Shown in pieces: positions 32,217 to 39,331 of a DNA stretch of 39,331 bases; the first letter of the stretch is position 1; every line of letters starts with the position of its first letter. The stretch comes from Clostridia bacterium (lineage in GTDB: Bacteria; Bacillota; Clostridia; Christensenellales; CAG-138). The notes beneath the pieces are model-generated. The model did no database searches. It saw only the letters and a program-made list of their open reading frames with translations, and was not told the origin of the DNA. The translations under genes and the position numbers were made by a program. Where the stretch lies: the NCBI GenBank assembly GCA_030527115.1, contig JAUNBM010000017.1, forward strand, positions 1-39,331, written 5' to 3'.

Positions 32217-32246
32217 CCGCCATGCCCCATGTCCGGGGCATGGCGG
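32217..32246. other. perfect 12-bp stem-loop after the small membrane protein gene
   Basis: CCGCCATGCCCC and GGGGCATGGCGG with a six-base loop. It is too strong to be chance, but has no T-run on either side, so it is not a typical intrinsic terminator. It may still act as a 3' mRNA end or a transcription block between convergent units. Confidence 0.65.
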
Positions 32247-32270
32247 AAGTATATCGCTATGCAGAATTAA

Positions 32271-32435
32271 AGACTGACTCTTATATGGTTCTTTTTTGTT
32301 ACCTTTTTTCTTGCCACAAAGAAAAAAGTAAAGCAACCCGCGTGAGCGCCCTCCGCGTGAGCGCCAAAAAACCCGCGTGAGCGGCAAAAACCGGTCGGCG
32401 GGTCAAAAGGTCAGTTAAAAATGAAAAATCAGTCT
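32271..32435. repeat. repeat-rich intergenic element bounded by 7-bp inverted repeats
   Basis: AGACTGA (32271-32277) and TCAGTCT (32429-32435) bound 165 bases. Inside are a 10-bp A/T stem-loop (32303-32312 with 32319-32328) and three copies of CCGCGTGAGCGSC (32338-32350, 32353-32365, 32373-32385). No transposase is encoded. It looks like a dispersed non-autonomous or intergenic repeat family, but no target duplication is visible at the ends. The stop codon of the DivIVA-domain gene lies in the right end. Confidence 0.5.
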
Positions 32436-32695
32436 GTCAGGCGCTCGCTGACGGTCTCATGCGGCGAGATTGGGAGCGCGATGGGGTCAGTTGATATTCT
32501 TTCGGGCTGGGTGCGGCTTGCTTTGGAAAGCTCCGCAACAAGATAATCTATGGTGTCCATCATCTCCTTGCGCTCCGTCTGCATCTGGAGGATAAGGGAA
32601 ATAATCTCGTCCAGATAGGCGTCGACGCTCACGGGATCGTAACCCCATATTACGGATTTGAAGTCCTTGTTGGCTATCTCCTCAACGCGAATCAT
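32429..32695 (-). CDS. short DivIVA-domain protein
   Basis: 88-residue protein with the DivIVA N-terminal membrane-curvature domain: NKDFKSVIWGYDPVSVDAYLDEI (in parts) and one heptad-type helix (IISLILQMQTERKEMMDTI). DivIVA proteins gather at poles or septa. This one lacks the long C-terminal coiled coil and ends within the terminal repeat of the intergenic element, so it may be naturally short or truncated. The start at 32695 has a poor ribosome site and is eight bases after the sepF stop; the pair belongs to one division operon. Confidence 0.85.
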   Translation of the reverse strand: MIRVEEIANKDFKSVIWGYDPVSVDAYLDEIISLILQMQTERKEMMDTIDYLVAELSKASRTQPERISTDPIALPISPHETVSERLTD

Positions 32696-32703
32696 TTTAT
32701 CGA

Positions 32704-33141
32704 CTACATATCATCAAGCTCGTCTTCTTCGTTGCCGACAACATCATAGTTGTTGGGCGCAACGACGAAAATCCCACGCGAGATCTTGCAGATGGTTCCG
32801 TTCAGCGCGTACACGGCGCCTGAGATGAAATCGAGTATGCGCTGAGCGCAGGAAACCTCAAGCTCCTCCATGTTGACGATCACGGGCTTGCGCGATTTCA
32901 GGTTGTCGATGATATTCTGCGCGTCCTCATAGCTTACCGGATGGTAGACTATCATCTTCATCGCCGCAACATTCGGCATCGGGATGGTCTCCCCGCCCCC
33001 CTGCAACCGCGGCTCCTTCTTTTTGGCGCGCTCGCGGGGCGGCTGATGCGCCGCCGGCTGTTCCGCAAACATATCGTCGGCGGCCGCCTCGTCGGTCTCC
33101 TCAATTCCAATAAAGTCTAAGAACTTATTGTATATACCCAT
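32704..33141 (-). CDS. sepF: cell division protein SepF
   Basis: 145-residue septum protein that links FtsZ to the membrane. Its N-terminal short helix (MGIYNKFLDFIGI) is the membrane anchor. A disordered charged linker follows (about 20-55), then the SepF core with YHPVSYEDAQNIIDNL and ISGAVYALNGTICKIS. AGGAGGG precedes the ATG by about four bases. It lies between yggS and the DivIVA-domain gene, the standard Bacillota order. Confidence 0.95.
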   Translation of the reverse strand: MGIYNKFLDFIGIEETDEAAADDMFAEQPAAHQPPRERAKKKEPRLQGGGETIPMPNVAAMKMIVYHPVSYEDAQNIIDNLKSRKPVIVNMEELEVSCAQRILDFISGAVYALNGTICKISRGIFVVAPNNYDVVGNEEDELDDM

Positions 33142-33162
33142 ATTTCCCTCCTGTTGGGTTTT

Positions 33163-33846
33163 CTATCGTCTTGCGCCGAAAATGGCCGTGCCGACACGAA
33201 CCATAGTCGCGCCCTCCTCAATCGCAACCGGGTAGTCATGGCTCATCCCCATAGAAAGCTCGGTCAGCGGAAGCCCGGGATGCGCCGCCTTCATTCGCTC
33301 GAAAAGCTCACGCATCCTTTGAAAATACGGGCGGACGCTCTCGCCATACAGCGCAGGAGGCACGCACATAAGTCCGCAAATTCTAAGGAAACGAAATTCG
33401 GACGCCCGGGACAGAAATCCGTCCAGCTCCTCTCCGTCCACGCCGCCTTTTTGCTCCTCCCTGCCTATGTTGACCTGAATCAGCACGTCCTGCCGTATTC
33501 CAAGCTTTTGAGCGAAGCGGTCTATCGCTTCTGCAAGGGACAGCCGATCAACCGATTGAATGCAATCGGCGTTTCCGCATACATATTTTATCTTATTGCC
33601 TTGCAATTGTCCAATGAAATGAATGTCGCAAACGTTCTGTTTATAAAAAATTAACTTTTCGGACAACTCCTGCGCCCGGTTTTCACCGACTTTTTTCAAG
33701 CCGCATTCAAACGCTTCCGAGATTCTTTGTTCATCCACATACTTGCAGACCGCTATAAGCGAGACCTCCTCCGTCTTTCGTCCGGAACGCGCGCAGGCCT
33801 CGCCAATCTCTGAATTTATCCGCTCTATGTTTTCTCTGATACTCAT
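33163..33846 (-). CDS. YggS-family pyridoxal-phosphate-binding protein
   Basis: 227-residue PLP homeostasis protein (YggS/YlmE/PROSC). The PLP lysine is in LIAVCKYVDE (near residue 35), then GENRAQEL, HFIGQLQGNK and the C-terminal LSMGMSHDYPVAIEEGATMVRVGTAIFG (in parts). It controls free PLP and affects amino-acid and vitamin B6 balance. It follows the HlyD-like gene by four bases with a weak ribosome site, so coupling is likely. Confidence 0.95.
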   Translation of the reverse strand: MSIRENIERINSEIGEACARSGRKTEEVSLIAVCKYVDEQRISEAFECGLKKVGENRAQELSEKLIFYKQNVCDIHFIGQLQGNKIKYVCGNADCIQSVDRLSLAEAIDRFAQKLGIRQDVLIQVNIGREEQKGGVDGEELDGFLSRASEFRFLRICGLMCVPPALYGESVRPYFQRMRELFERMKAAHPGLPLTELSMGMSHDYPVAIEEGATMVRVGTAIFGARR

Positions 33847-33850
33847 CTTT

Positions 33851-35026
33851 TTACGGTATCTGATACCTAAGTCCGCTCCTAAGCTGAATGTTGGAATCGC
33901 GAGCGACTACTATGGCGTTTTTATCGTCGCTGCTCAAAATATACACCGGAATGCTTACATAGCCGTCCGACTGCTTTACCATAAGGCTCGGCACCCCATT
34001 TTCATAGACCAGTCCATCCAAGCGTACCGAAACCCCGCTTGCGCTCCGCGCAAAGGTGAAGGTTCCCATCCGCGTATTCAATACGGGCTTCACATCCGCG
34101 TTGATCTCCAAAACAAACGTTATATTCGAGGTATAGGTGCGCGCCGACCTGCAATAGGCGGCATATACCGTGTCGCTCCCCTCCATCATCATCGAATAGG
34201 TTTGCCCCTCCTGAAGCCGCTCAGCGGAATCAATCGGGGTATTGAAAGCCACATACCAAAAATCGGAGGAGGTAATCCGGTAGAGATCGGCGCTGGACGG
34301 GGTGGCGCTGCCGTAGCTGGACAGGATATCCGCCACCTGAGCCGTATTGAGCTGATCCGGATTCAGGGCGCTCTCATACCCGTCGGTCGTAAAGCTGATA
34401 TAGCCCGCGCTTCCGTCGTTGACAAGCGTAGTCCTGTACGAATTGCCCGACTCCAACGCGCTGAGCTGAGCCTGACTTTGAGCCAGCGCCTCATCCGCGG
34501 TTACCAGTGAGGCAAGGAGCGCGCTCCTGTCATTCATCAAGCTCTCCAGTCGGGAGTCCAGGGTTAGAATGTCTTCCTCGCCCTCTCCCTGCGCCGCCAG
34601 TGCCAAGGCGCGGACGCATTCATCGATGCTGTTGTTGAGCTGGACAAGCGAATCCGGCAGGGTTTCGCTCCCCTGCTGAAGCTGTAAAAGCGTAAGCTGT
34701 TGCTGATATATCTGCTGTTCCAGCGCGGTAATCTGCTCCAGTATCACATCGTAGCCCCGGGTAAACGTGGTCACCACGGGCTGAGCAGACTGAACATAAT
34801 CGCCGTCCTCCACCAAAAACTGCACATGATAGGCGTCCCCCCGCTGTACGACGGTTTCATTGCGGATGATTACGCCCCTGACCTCCATCGTGCTGTCGAT
34901 GCTCGCGTCCCGCATCCGGGCGGACGAGGGATTCAGGATAAAATAAACTCCAACCCCAGCGCCGATCAACGCGATAAGGGTGAGAACCGCTATTGCCCTT
35001 AAACGTTTACGCCTTACTTTCCTCAC
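33851..35026 (-). CDS. HlyD-like membrane-anchored adaptor protein
   Basis: 391-residue protein with a very basic N-terminus, one membrane segment (about residues 12-32), a biotinyl-lipoyl-like block (VEDGDYVQSAQPVVTTF), a long coiled-coil hairpin (about 90-190, LEQQIYQQQLTLLQLQQ...LESLMNDRSALLASL) and a C-terminal barrel region. This is the HlyD/membrane-fusion design; such proteins recur beside sepF/yggS in Clostridia, with unknown division-related role. GTG at 35026 has GAGGTG seven bases upstream; ATG at 35032 is one base from that site, so either may be used. Confidence 0.8.
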   Translation of the reverse strand: MRKVRRKRLRAIAVLTLIALIGAGVGVYFILNPSSARMRDASIDSTMEVRGVIIRNETVVQRGDAYHVQFLVEDGDYVQSAQPVVTTFTRGYDVILEQITALEQQIYQQQLTLLQLQQGSETLPDSLVQLNNSIDECVRALALAAQGEGEEDILTLDSRLESLMNDRSALLASLVTADEALAQSQAQLSALESGNSYRTTLVNDGSAGYISFTTDGYESALNPDQLNTAQVADILSSYGSATPSSADLYRITSSDFWYVAFNTPIDSAERLQEGQTYSMMMEGSDTVYAAYCRSARTYTSNITFVLEINADVKPVLNTRMGTFTFARSASGVSVRLDGLVYENGVPSLMVKQSDGYVSIPVYILSSDDKNAIVVARDSNIQLRSGLRYQIP

Positions 35027-35384
35027 TCGCATTCACCTCATATCCATGCTTTGAAGATTTCCCCAGTTGCCGGTCAAAATTTTCCTTATTCTTGCCTGAA
35101 TACACGGCAAAGAGCTTGTCGGCGTCCATGCCGCTCCGGATGCACATACTGATGAAAAAGTGCAACACGTCCGCAAGCTCCTCGCATATCGCCTCGTTGT
35201 CAAGCGGCTTCGGATTCTTCCACCACTTGTAATTCAGCTCGTTTAACAGCTCGGTCAGCTCGTCCATCGTTGCGAGGATATCCTTCTGCATCCAGACCTC
35301 GTAAGAAAAATCCAGCTCCCTTTTCTGTTGTATATCGTCATCCAAAAGCTTTTGCATGGCGAATATCCGTTCCAGCTTATCCAC
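35007..35384 (-). CDS. all-alpha NTP pyrophosphatase (dimeric dUTPase/MazG-like)
   Basis: 125-residue helical protein of the dUTPase_2/MazG superfamily, which hydrolyses dUTP or other nucleotides to monophosphates. Metal-binding acidic motifs are visible: MDELTELLNELNYKWWK (ExxE) and CEELADVLHFFIS (ExxD). The GTG start at 35384 overlaps the M16 stop by eight bases and has GGTGGG six bases upstream. Its 3' end overlaps the HlyD-like gene by about 20 bases. Confidence 0.85.
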   Translation of the reverse strand: MDKLERIFAMQKLLDDDIQQKRELDFSYEVWMQKDILATMDELTELLNELNYKWWKNPKPLDNEAICEELADVLHFFISMCIRSGMDADKLFAVYSGKNKENFDRQLGKSSKHGYEVNASEESKA

Positions 35385-36657
35385 GCTTAGCCCACCATTT
35401 CTCCAATTCCTTCTGCATATCCTCCGACTGGGACTCCACCCTGCCGACGATGGCGGCGGCGAACCTCTTGGAGGCGAACAGCTGAGGAATCAGTTTTTCC
35501 ACTTCCTCTATTGTAACACATTCTATACCCGAAAGGGTAGCCTCTTCCGAATATTCTTTGTTTTGCAGAAGAAGGCTCTTTCCGATTGCGTTCATATGCG
35601 ACGAGCTGGACTCCATTCCCAGAATGAAGCTCCCTCGAAGCTGTTGCTTGCACCGCTCAAACTCCTCCTGCTTCAGCCCGTCCTGAATCAGCTTGTCCAA
35701 CTCCGTGAGCATGAGCTTCAAAACCTTTTTCGCCTGCTTCTCGCCGCAACCGGCATAGACCGAAAACGCGCCGACGTTGCGATAGGAGATCGGATAGGTA
35801 TAGACCGAATAGGCAAGCCCGTGATCCTCCCTTATCGTTTGAAACAGCCTGGAGCTCATACTGCCGCCCAGGGCATTGCTCAAAACCGTAAGCGCATAAT
35901 ACTCCCTTGTCCCCAGGGAAAAGCCCGGAAAGGTCAGGCAAAAATGCACCTGCTCGATATCCTTGTGTACGAACTCGTATCGAAAACCGTCGTTTGGGAT
36001 ATGCTCCACCACCTCATAGCACTCGCCGCTCGGCTCGATTGCGAAGCTCTTGTTTAGAAGCTCGAACAGCTCATCCTCGTCAAAGCTTCCCGCGCAGGCG
36101 ACGACCATGTTTTCGGGCGCATAGTACCTTTTCATATAGGCTCGCAGATCCTTCTGCTTGAAGGCGCTGACTGTTTCGACCGTACCAAGTATCGGCCTTT
36201 CAAGCGTCGTTCCGCCGAAGAACTTAGAAGTTGCGGTTTCAAAAACCAGATCCTCCGGATTATCGAGCGTCATGTAGATTTCGTCGCAGATAACCCCTTT
36301 CTCGCGCTCTATGAGCTTTTTGTCGAGCGTGCTGTGCAAAACCAGATCGGTCAGCATATCCACCGCAAGAGGCAGGTGTTCGTCCAAAACTTTGGCGTAA
36401 TAACAGGTGCATTCCTTTGCGGTAAAGGCGTTCAGCGTTCCTCCTATGCTGTCCATCTCGGCGGCAATCTGACGCGCATCGCGGTTTTCCGTCCCCTTAA
36501 ACAGCATATGCTCCAAAAAGTGGGATATCCCGGAGGTCTTTTCGTTCTCATACTCGGAACCGGCGTTTACCCATATTCCTATCGAGACCGACCTCAGCCC
36601 CTCCATCCTTTCGGTTACCACCCTCAACCCATTATCCAGCGTTTTGATTTTTACCAT
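35377..36657 (-). CDS. M16-family zinc peptidase (YmxG-like)
   Basis: 426-residue insulinase-type peptidase. The inverted zinc motif HxxEH is HFLEHMLFKGT (near residue 48), with the distal glutamate in EKGVICDEI about 76 residues later. The family usually cuts small peptides or processing intermediates. ATG at 36657 has AGGAGG four bases upstream; a longer open frame to 36684 would pass through the pnp terminator. It follows pnp as ymxG does in Bacillus. Confidence 0.93.
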   Translation of the reverse strand: MVKIKTLDNGLRVVTERMEGLRSVSIGIWVNAGSEYENEKTSGISHFLEHMLFKGTENRDARQIAAEMDSIGGTLNAFTAKECTCYYAKVLDEHLPLAVDMLTDLVLHSTLDKKLIEREKGVICDEIYMTLDNPEDLVFETATSKFFGGTTLERPILGTVETVSAFKQKDLRAYMKRYYAPENMVVACAGSFDEDELFELLNKSFAIEPSGECYEVVEHIPNDGFRYEFVHKDIEQVHFCLTFPGFSLGTREYYALTVLSNALGGSMSSRLFQTIREDHGLAYSVYTYPISYRNVGAFSVYAGCGEKQAKKVLKLMLTELDKLIQDGLKQEEFERCKQQLRGSFILGMESSSSHMNAIGKSLLLQNKEYSEEATLSGIECVTIEEVEKLIPQLFASKRFAAAIVGRVESQSEDMQKELEKWWAKRG

Positions 36658-36670
36658 GTTACCTCCTATT

Positions 36671-36699
36671 AAAAAAGGGCGCAACGCACGTCACGCCCC
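36671..36699 (-). terminator. intrinsic terminator between pnp and the M16 peptidase gene
   Basis: Minus strand stem GGGGCG...CGCCC with an interrupted middle (ACG/CGT) and then TTTTTTAAT. It ends just before AGGAGG of the peptidase gene, so some read-through or a hidden promoter is needed for that gene. Confidence 0.7.
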
Positions 36700-36715
36700 T
36701 CCTCGTTACTTATGC

Positions 36716-38812
36716 TTATTTGGATTCTCCCGGAATCAAATCCTTCCTTGTCAGGCTGATCTTGCCGGTCTTTGCGTCAATATCAATAACCCTGACCAGC
36801 ACCTGATCGCCCATATTCATCACGTCCTCAACCTTCTCCACGCGCTTGTTCGCCATTCGGGAAATATGCAACAGTCCGTCCTTGTTCCCCGCCAGATTGA
36901 TGAACGCGCCGAAATCCTTGATTCCCACGACCGTTCCGAGATATACGTCTCCAACCTCTATATCCTTAACGATTCCGTCGATTATCTTCTTGGCTTCCTT
37001 GGCGGCGGCCTCGTCGGGCGAAGCGATAAAGACGGTTCCGTCATCGTTTATGTCGATTTTAACTCCGGTATCGGCGATGATCTTGTTGATCACCTTGCCG
37101 CCGGTGCCGATAACCTCGCGAATCTTGTCCGGATGAATCGAGAAGGAGATGATTCTGGGCGCATAGGGCGACAGCTCATTGCGCGGCTCTGCAAGGGTTT
37201 CCGCCATCCTGTCGAGGATGAACAGCCTGCCTTGACGGGCCTGCTCTAAAGCTCTTGTCAGTATCTCGCGATCTATTCCCTTGATCTTTATGTCCATTTG
37301 AATCGCGGTGATGCCCTCGCGGGTTCCAGCAACTTTGAAGTCCATGTCGCCAAGGAAGTCCTCAAGCCCCTGAATATCGGTCAAAATCGCGATATTGCCG
37401 CTCTCCTCGTCCTTAATGAGACCCATAGCCACTCCGGCAACCGGCTTTTTAATCGGAACGCCTGCGTCCATAAGCGCCAAGGTGCTGGCGCAGATGGAGG
37501 CCTGTGAGGTTGAACCGTTGGAGCTGATAACCTCGGAAACGAGGCGCATACAATAGGGGAACTCCTCCTCGCTCGGCAATACCGGCTCAAGAGCGCGCTC
37601 AGCCAAGGCTCCGTGGCCGACCTCGCGCCTGCCGGGGCCGCGCATCGGGCGCGCCTCGCCCACGCTGTAAGGAAGCATATTATACTGGTGCATATAGCGC
37701 TTGCTGTCCTCAAGCGTAAGTCCGTCAAGAATCTGGGCTTCGGATATCGTTCCAAGCGTGGCTATCGTCATAACCTGAGTCTGCCCTCTGGTAAACACCG
37801 CGCTGCCATGGGGACGCTCCAGAATGCCCACCTCGCTCCATATCGGCCGGATCTCATCCTGAGCCCTGCCGTCGGGACGAATCTTTTGATTTATTATCTT
37901 ATCGCGCATAACCTCTTTGGTCATCTTGTAGAGGATAGCGTCAATATCCTTCCCACTCTCGGGATATTCCTCGGCAAACGCCGCCTGGGTCTCCTCCTTC
38001 ACCTGAGCGGTGCGCTCCTCGCGCTCCGTTCTGTCGAAGGTATCCATCTGCCAAACGATCTTGTCAGCCGCAAACTCGCGAACCTTTTGGGTCAGTTCGG
38101 CTTCGGGCTCGTGCAACTCAACCTCGCGCTTGGGCTTCCCGCACTCGACAGCGATATTGTCGATGAACTCGACTATCTTCTTTATCTCGTCATGCGCAAA
38201 AAGGATCGCGCCGAGCATCTCCGCCTCGGAAACCTCTTTTGCGCCCGCCTCCACCATCATGACCGCGTCGCGGGTGCCGGATACGGTAAGCGAAAGCACG
38301 CTCTTTTCGCGCTGTTCGCAATCGGGATTCAAAATGTACTCGCCGTCGATCATGCCGACCGCAACCGAGCCCGTCGGGCCCATGAAGGGCGCGTCGGATA
38401 TGGACAGAGCGATTGACGAGCCTATCATGCCAAGTATGTCGGGTTGAACGTCCTGCTCAACCGACAAAACCGTGGCGACCACCTGCACGTCGTTGTAGAA
38501 ACCTTTGGGGAACAGGGGGCGAAGCGGTCTGTCGATAAGCCTGTCGGTCAATATCGCCTTCTCCGTGGGCCGTCCCTCGCGCTTGATGAAGCCGCCGGGA
38601 ATCTTGCCGACCGAATAGAGCTTTTCCTCAAATTCAACGCTCAGGGGCAGAAAATCCACGCCCTCGCGCGCCGTCTTTGCAACGGTTGCGCAAACCAGCA
38701 CCGCGGTTCCGCCACAGCGCACCATGCAGGAACCTCCTGCCTGCTCGGCATACTTGCCGATTTCGACGGTCAGCAATCGGTTGCCAACCATCAGTTCGAA
38801 TGTCTTACTCAT
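36716..38812 (-). CDS. pnp: polynucleotide phosphorylase
   Basis: 3'-5' phosphorolytic exoribonuclease of the RNA degradosome, 698 residues. Domain order is two RNase PH cores joined by an all-alpha linker, then KH (about 555-615, [15 protein letters not shown]) and S1 (about 620-690, [18 protein letters not shown]...GLLHIS). The active-site block [12 protein letters not shown] is present. AGAGG lies before the ATG. Downstream of rpsO as in most bacteria, separated by a terminator. Confidence 0.97.
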   Translation of the reverse strand: MSKTFELMVGNRLLTVEIGKYAEQAGGSCMVRCGGTAVLVCATVAKTAREGVDFLPLSVEFEEKLYSVGKIPGGFIKREGRPTEKAILTDRLIDRPLRPLFPKGFYNDVQVVATVLSVEQDVQPDILGMIGSSIALSISDAPFMGPTGSVAVGMIDGEYILNPDCEQREKSVLSLTVSGTRDAVMMVEAGAKEVSEAEMLGAILFAHDEIKKIVEFIDNIAVECGKPKREVELHEPEAELTQKVREFAADKIVWQMDTFDRTEREERTAQVKEETQAAFAEEYPESGKDIDAILYKMTKEVMRDKIINQKIRPDGRAQDEIRPIWSEVGILERPHGSAVFTRGQTQVMTIATLGTISEAQILDGLTLEDSKRYMHQYNMLPYSVGEARPMRGPGRREVGHGALAERALEPVLPSEEEFPYCMRLVSEVISSNGSTSQASICASTLALMDAGVPIKKPVAGVAMGLIKDEESGNIAILTDIQGLEDFLGDMDFKVAGTREGITAIQMDIKIKGIDREILTRALEQARQGRLFILDRMAETLAEPRNELSPYAPRIISFSIHPDKIREVIGTGGKVINKIIADTGVKIDINDDGTVFIASPDEAAAKEAKKIIDGIVKDIEVGDVYLGTVVGIKDFGAFINLAGNKDGLLHISRMANKRVEKVEDVMNMGDQVLVRVIDIDAKTGKISLTRKDLIPGESK

Positions 38813-38884
38813 GTTTTTTCCTCTTTATCTTCATTTATTTATGCCACAATCAGTCGAAGAATATGTTTCGATCAGGTATTCCGA

Positions 38885-38914
38885 CAAAAAGATAGGCGGA
38901 GCATGAACCCCGCC
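38885..38914 (-). terminator. rpsO intrinsic terminator
   Basis: Minus strand GGCGGGG / CTCCGCC with a six-base loop, followed by TATCTTTTTG. It sits nine bases after rpsO and 70 before pnp, allowing partial read-through into pnp. Confidence 0.8.
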
Positions 38915-38922
38915 AGACTTTC

Positions 38923-39177
38923 TTACTTCCTCAAGTTCAGTTTCGCGACTATCGCTCTGTACCGCTCAATGTCCTTCTCTTTAAGGTAATTCAGCAATCC
39001 TCTGCGCTGACCGACCATCTTCAGAAGCCCCCGGCGGCTGTGATGATCCTTCTTGTTGATCTTGAGATGCTCATTGAGATGATTGATTCTCGCCGTTAAA
39101 AGCGCAATCTGCACCTCCGGTGAACCGGTGTCGCCTTCATGCAGAGCATGCATGGCAATGATTTCCTGTTTTTCCAT
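38923..39177 (-). CDS. rpsO: ribosomal protein S15 (uS15)
   Basis: 84-residue 30S subunit protein binding the 16S central domain. It has the family signature [19 protein letters not shown] and [20 protein letters not shown]. It is about four residues shorter than usual at the N-terminus. The ATG has AGGAGG upstream at normal spacing. It heads the rpsO-pnp unit. Confidence 0.97.
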   Translation of the reverse strand: MEKQEIIAMHALHEGDTGSPEVQIALLTARINHLNEHLKINKKDHHSRRGLLKMVGQRRGLLNYLKEKDIERYRAIVAKLNLRK

Positions 39178-39265
39178 ATTCTTTTCCTCCTATTTTTCGT
39201 ATCCCCGCAAGCAGAGCCGGCCGTCGGAGCTTCGCACCAACCCAGCAAGCGGTTTAACCTTACAT
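39178..39265 (-). promoter_or_regulatory. rpsO leader, possibly structured
   Basis: About 85 bases between the predicted transcription start and the ATG. GTTGG and CCGAC can pair around GTGCGAAGCT, and a GC-rich stretch CGGCCGGC follows. S15 often represses its own mRNA by binding such leaders; the sequence only suggests this. Confidence 0.35.
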
Positions 39266-39294
39266 ATTTTAGCACAAGCAAAGGGTAAAGTAAA
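39266..39294 (-). promoter_or_regulatory. extended -10 promoter for rpsO
   Basis: Minus strand: -35 TTTACT (39294-39289), 17-base spacer ending TGC, -10 TAAAAT (39271-39266). Confidence 0.75.
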
Positions 39295-39331
39295 CAATTA
39301 TTTTCAGGATTGTCCAAACTTTTTTGCCCCC

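Noticed and set aside
32338..32385. Three spaced copies of CCGCGTGAGCG considered as a CRISPR array
   Set aside because: Units of 13 bases with gaps of only 2 and 7 bases are far too short for CRISPR repeats and spacers, and no cas gene is near.
32205..32387. 60-residue minus-strand open frame in the intergenic repeat
   Set aside because: Made of low-complexity and repeat sequence (hairpin plus CCGCGTGAGCG units), with no ribosome site; treated as part of the repeat.

Overview
The window looks like chromosome of a moderately GC-rich, low-GC-clade (Bacillota), probably Clostridia-type anaerobe. The evidence is a T-box leader on valS, a tetrahydrofolate riboswitch on a folate-import gene, the rpsO-pnp-M16 peptidase order, a SepF/DivIVA/YggS division cluster, ECF-type folate uptake and strong AGGAGG ribosome-binding sites. 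The genus cannot be fixed from sequence alone. I see no rRNA, tRNA, CRISPR array, integrase or transposase.

Layout, left to right. 57-14005 (minus strand) is housekeeping. A tightly overlapping run pdp-polA-coaE-slt-lspA-rluD-DUF885 lipoprotein is followed by T-box-controlled valS and a short ComEC-like protein. Upstream of pdp lies a divergent glycerate-kinase-fold protein. 14111-16344 (plus) encodes a cell-wall NlpC/P60 hydrolase coupled to a PflX-like radical SAM protein. 16334-19964 (minus) is a folate unit: promoter, THF riboswitch, a FolT-FolC fusion, a variant FolD and a HAD phosphatase. 20003-22263 holds a membrane protein of unknown function, divergent from a NadD-YqeK fusion and rsfS.

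The centrepiece is 22283-29737 (plus): an eleven-gene bacterial microcompartment (BMC) operon of the deoxyribose-phosphate-aldolase ('sugar-phosphate-utilising') kind. Order: DeoC1, PduL, BMC-P, acylating aldehyde dehydrogenase, PduS-like, PduT-like BMC-T, BMC-H, BMC-P, BMC-H, BMC-P, DeoC2. The predicted pathway is deoxyribose-5-phosphate to glyceraldehyde-3-phosphate plus acetaldehyde (DeoC), acetaldehyde to acetyl-CoA (dehydrogenase), then acetyl-phosphate (PduL). Four cargo enzymes start with short amphipathic helices like encapsulation peptides. There is no alcohol dehydrogenase and no B12 enzyme in the operon, yet a PduS/PduT pair is present, so electrons may leave through the shell by iron-sulfur relay. 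DeoC2 keeps its catalytic residues but has a changed phosphate loop. DeoC1 has a ferredoxin-like cysteine tail. The operon has a clear sigma-A-type promoter with one palindrome upstream and one inverted repeat spanning the -35. The nearby pdp could supply deoxyribose-1-phosphate from nucleosides.

29791-32158 (plus) encodes a GT2-GtrA glycosyltransferase, an anchored phosphodiester-glycosidase-family protein and a small membrane protein. 32159-32435 is a repeat-rich intergenic patch. 32429-39294 (minus) is rpsO, pnp, M16 peptidase, a MazG/dUTPase-like protein, an HlyD-like protein, YggS, SepF and a short DivIVA-domain protein.
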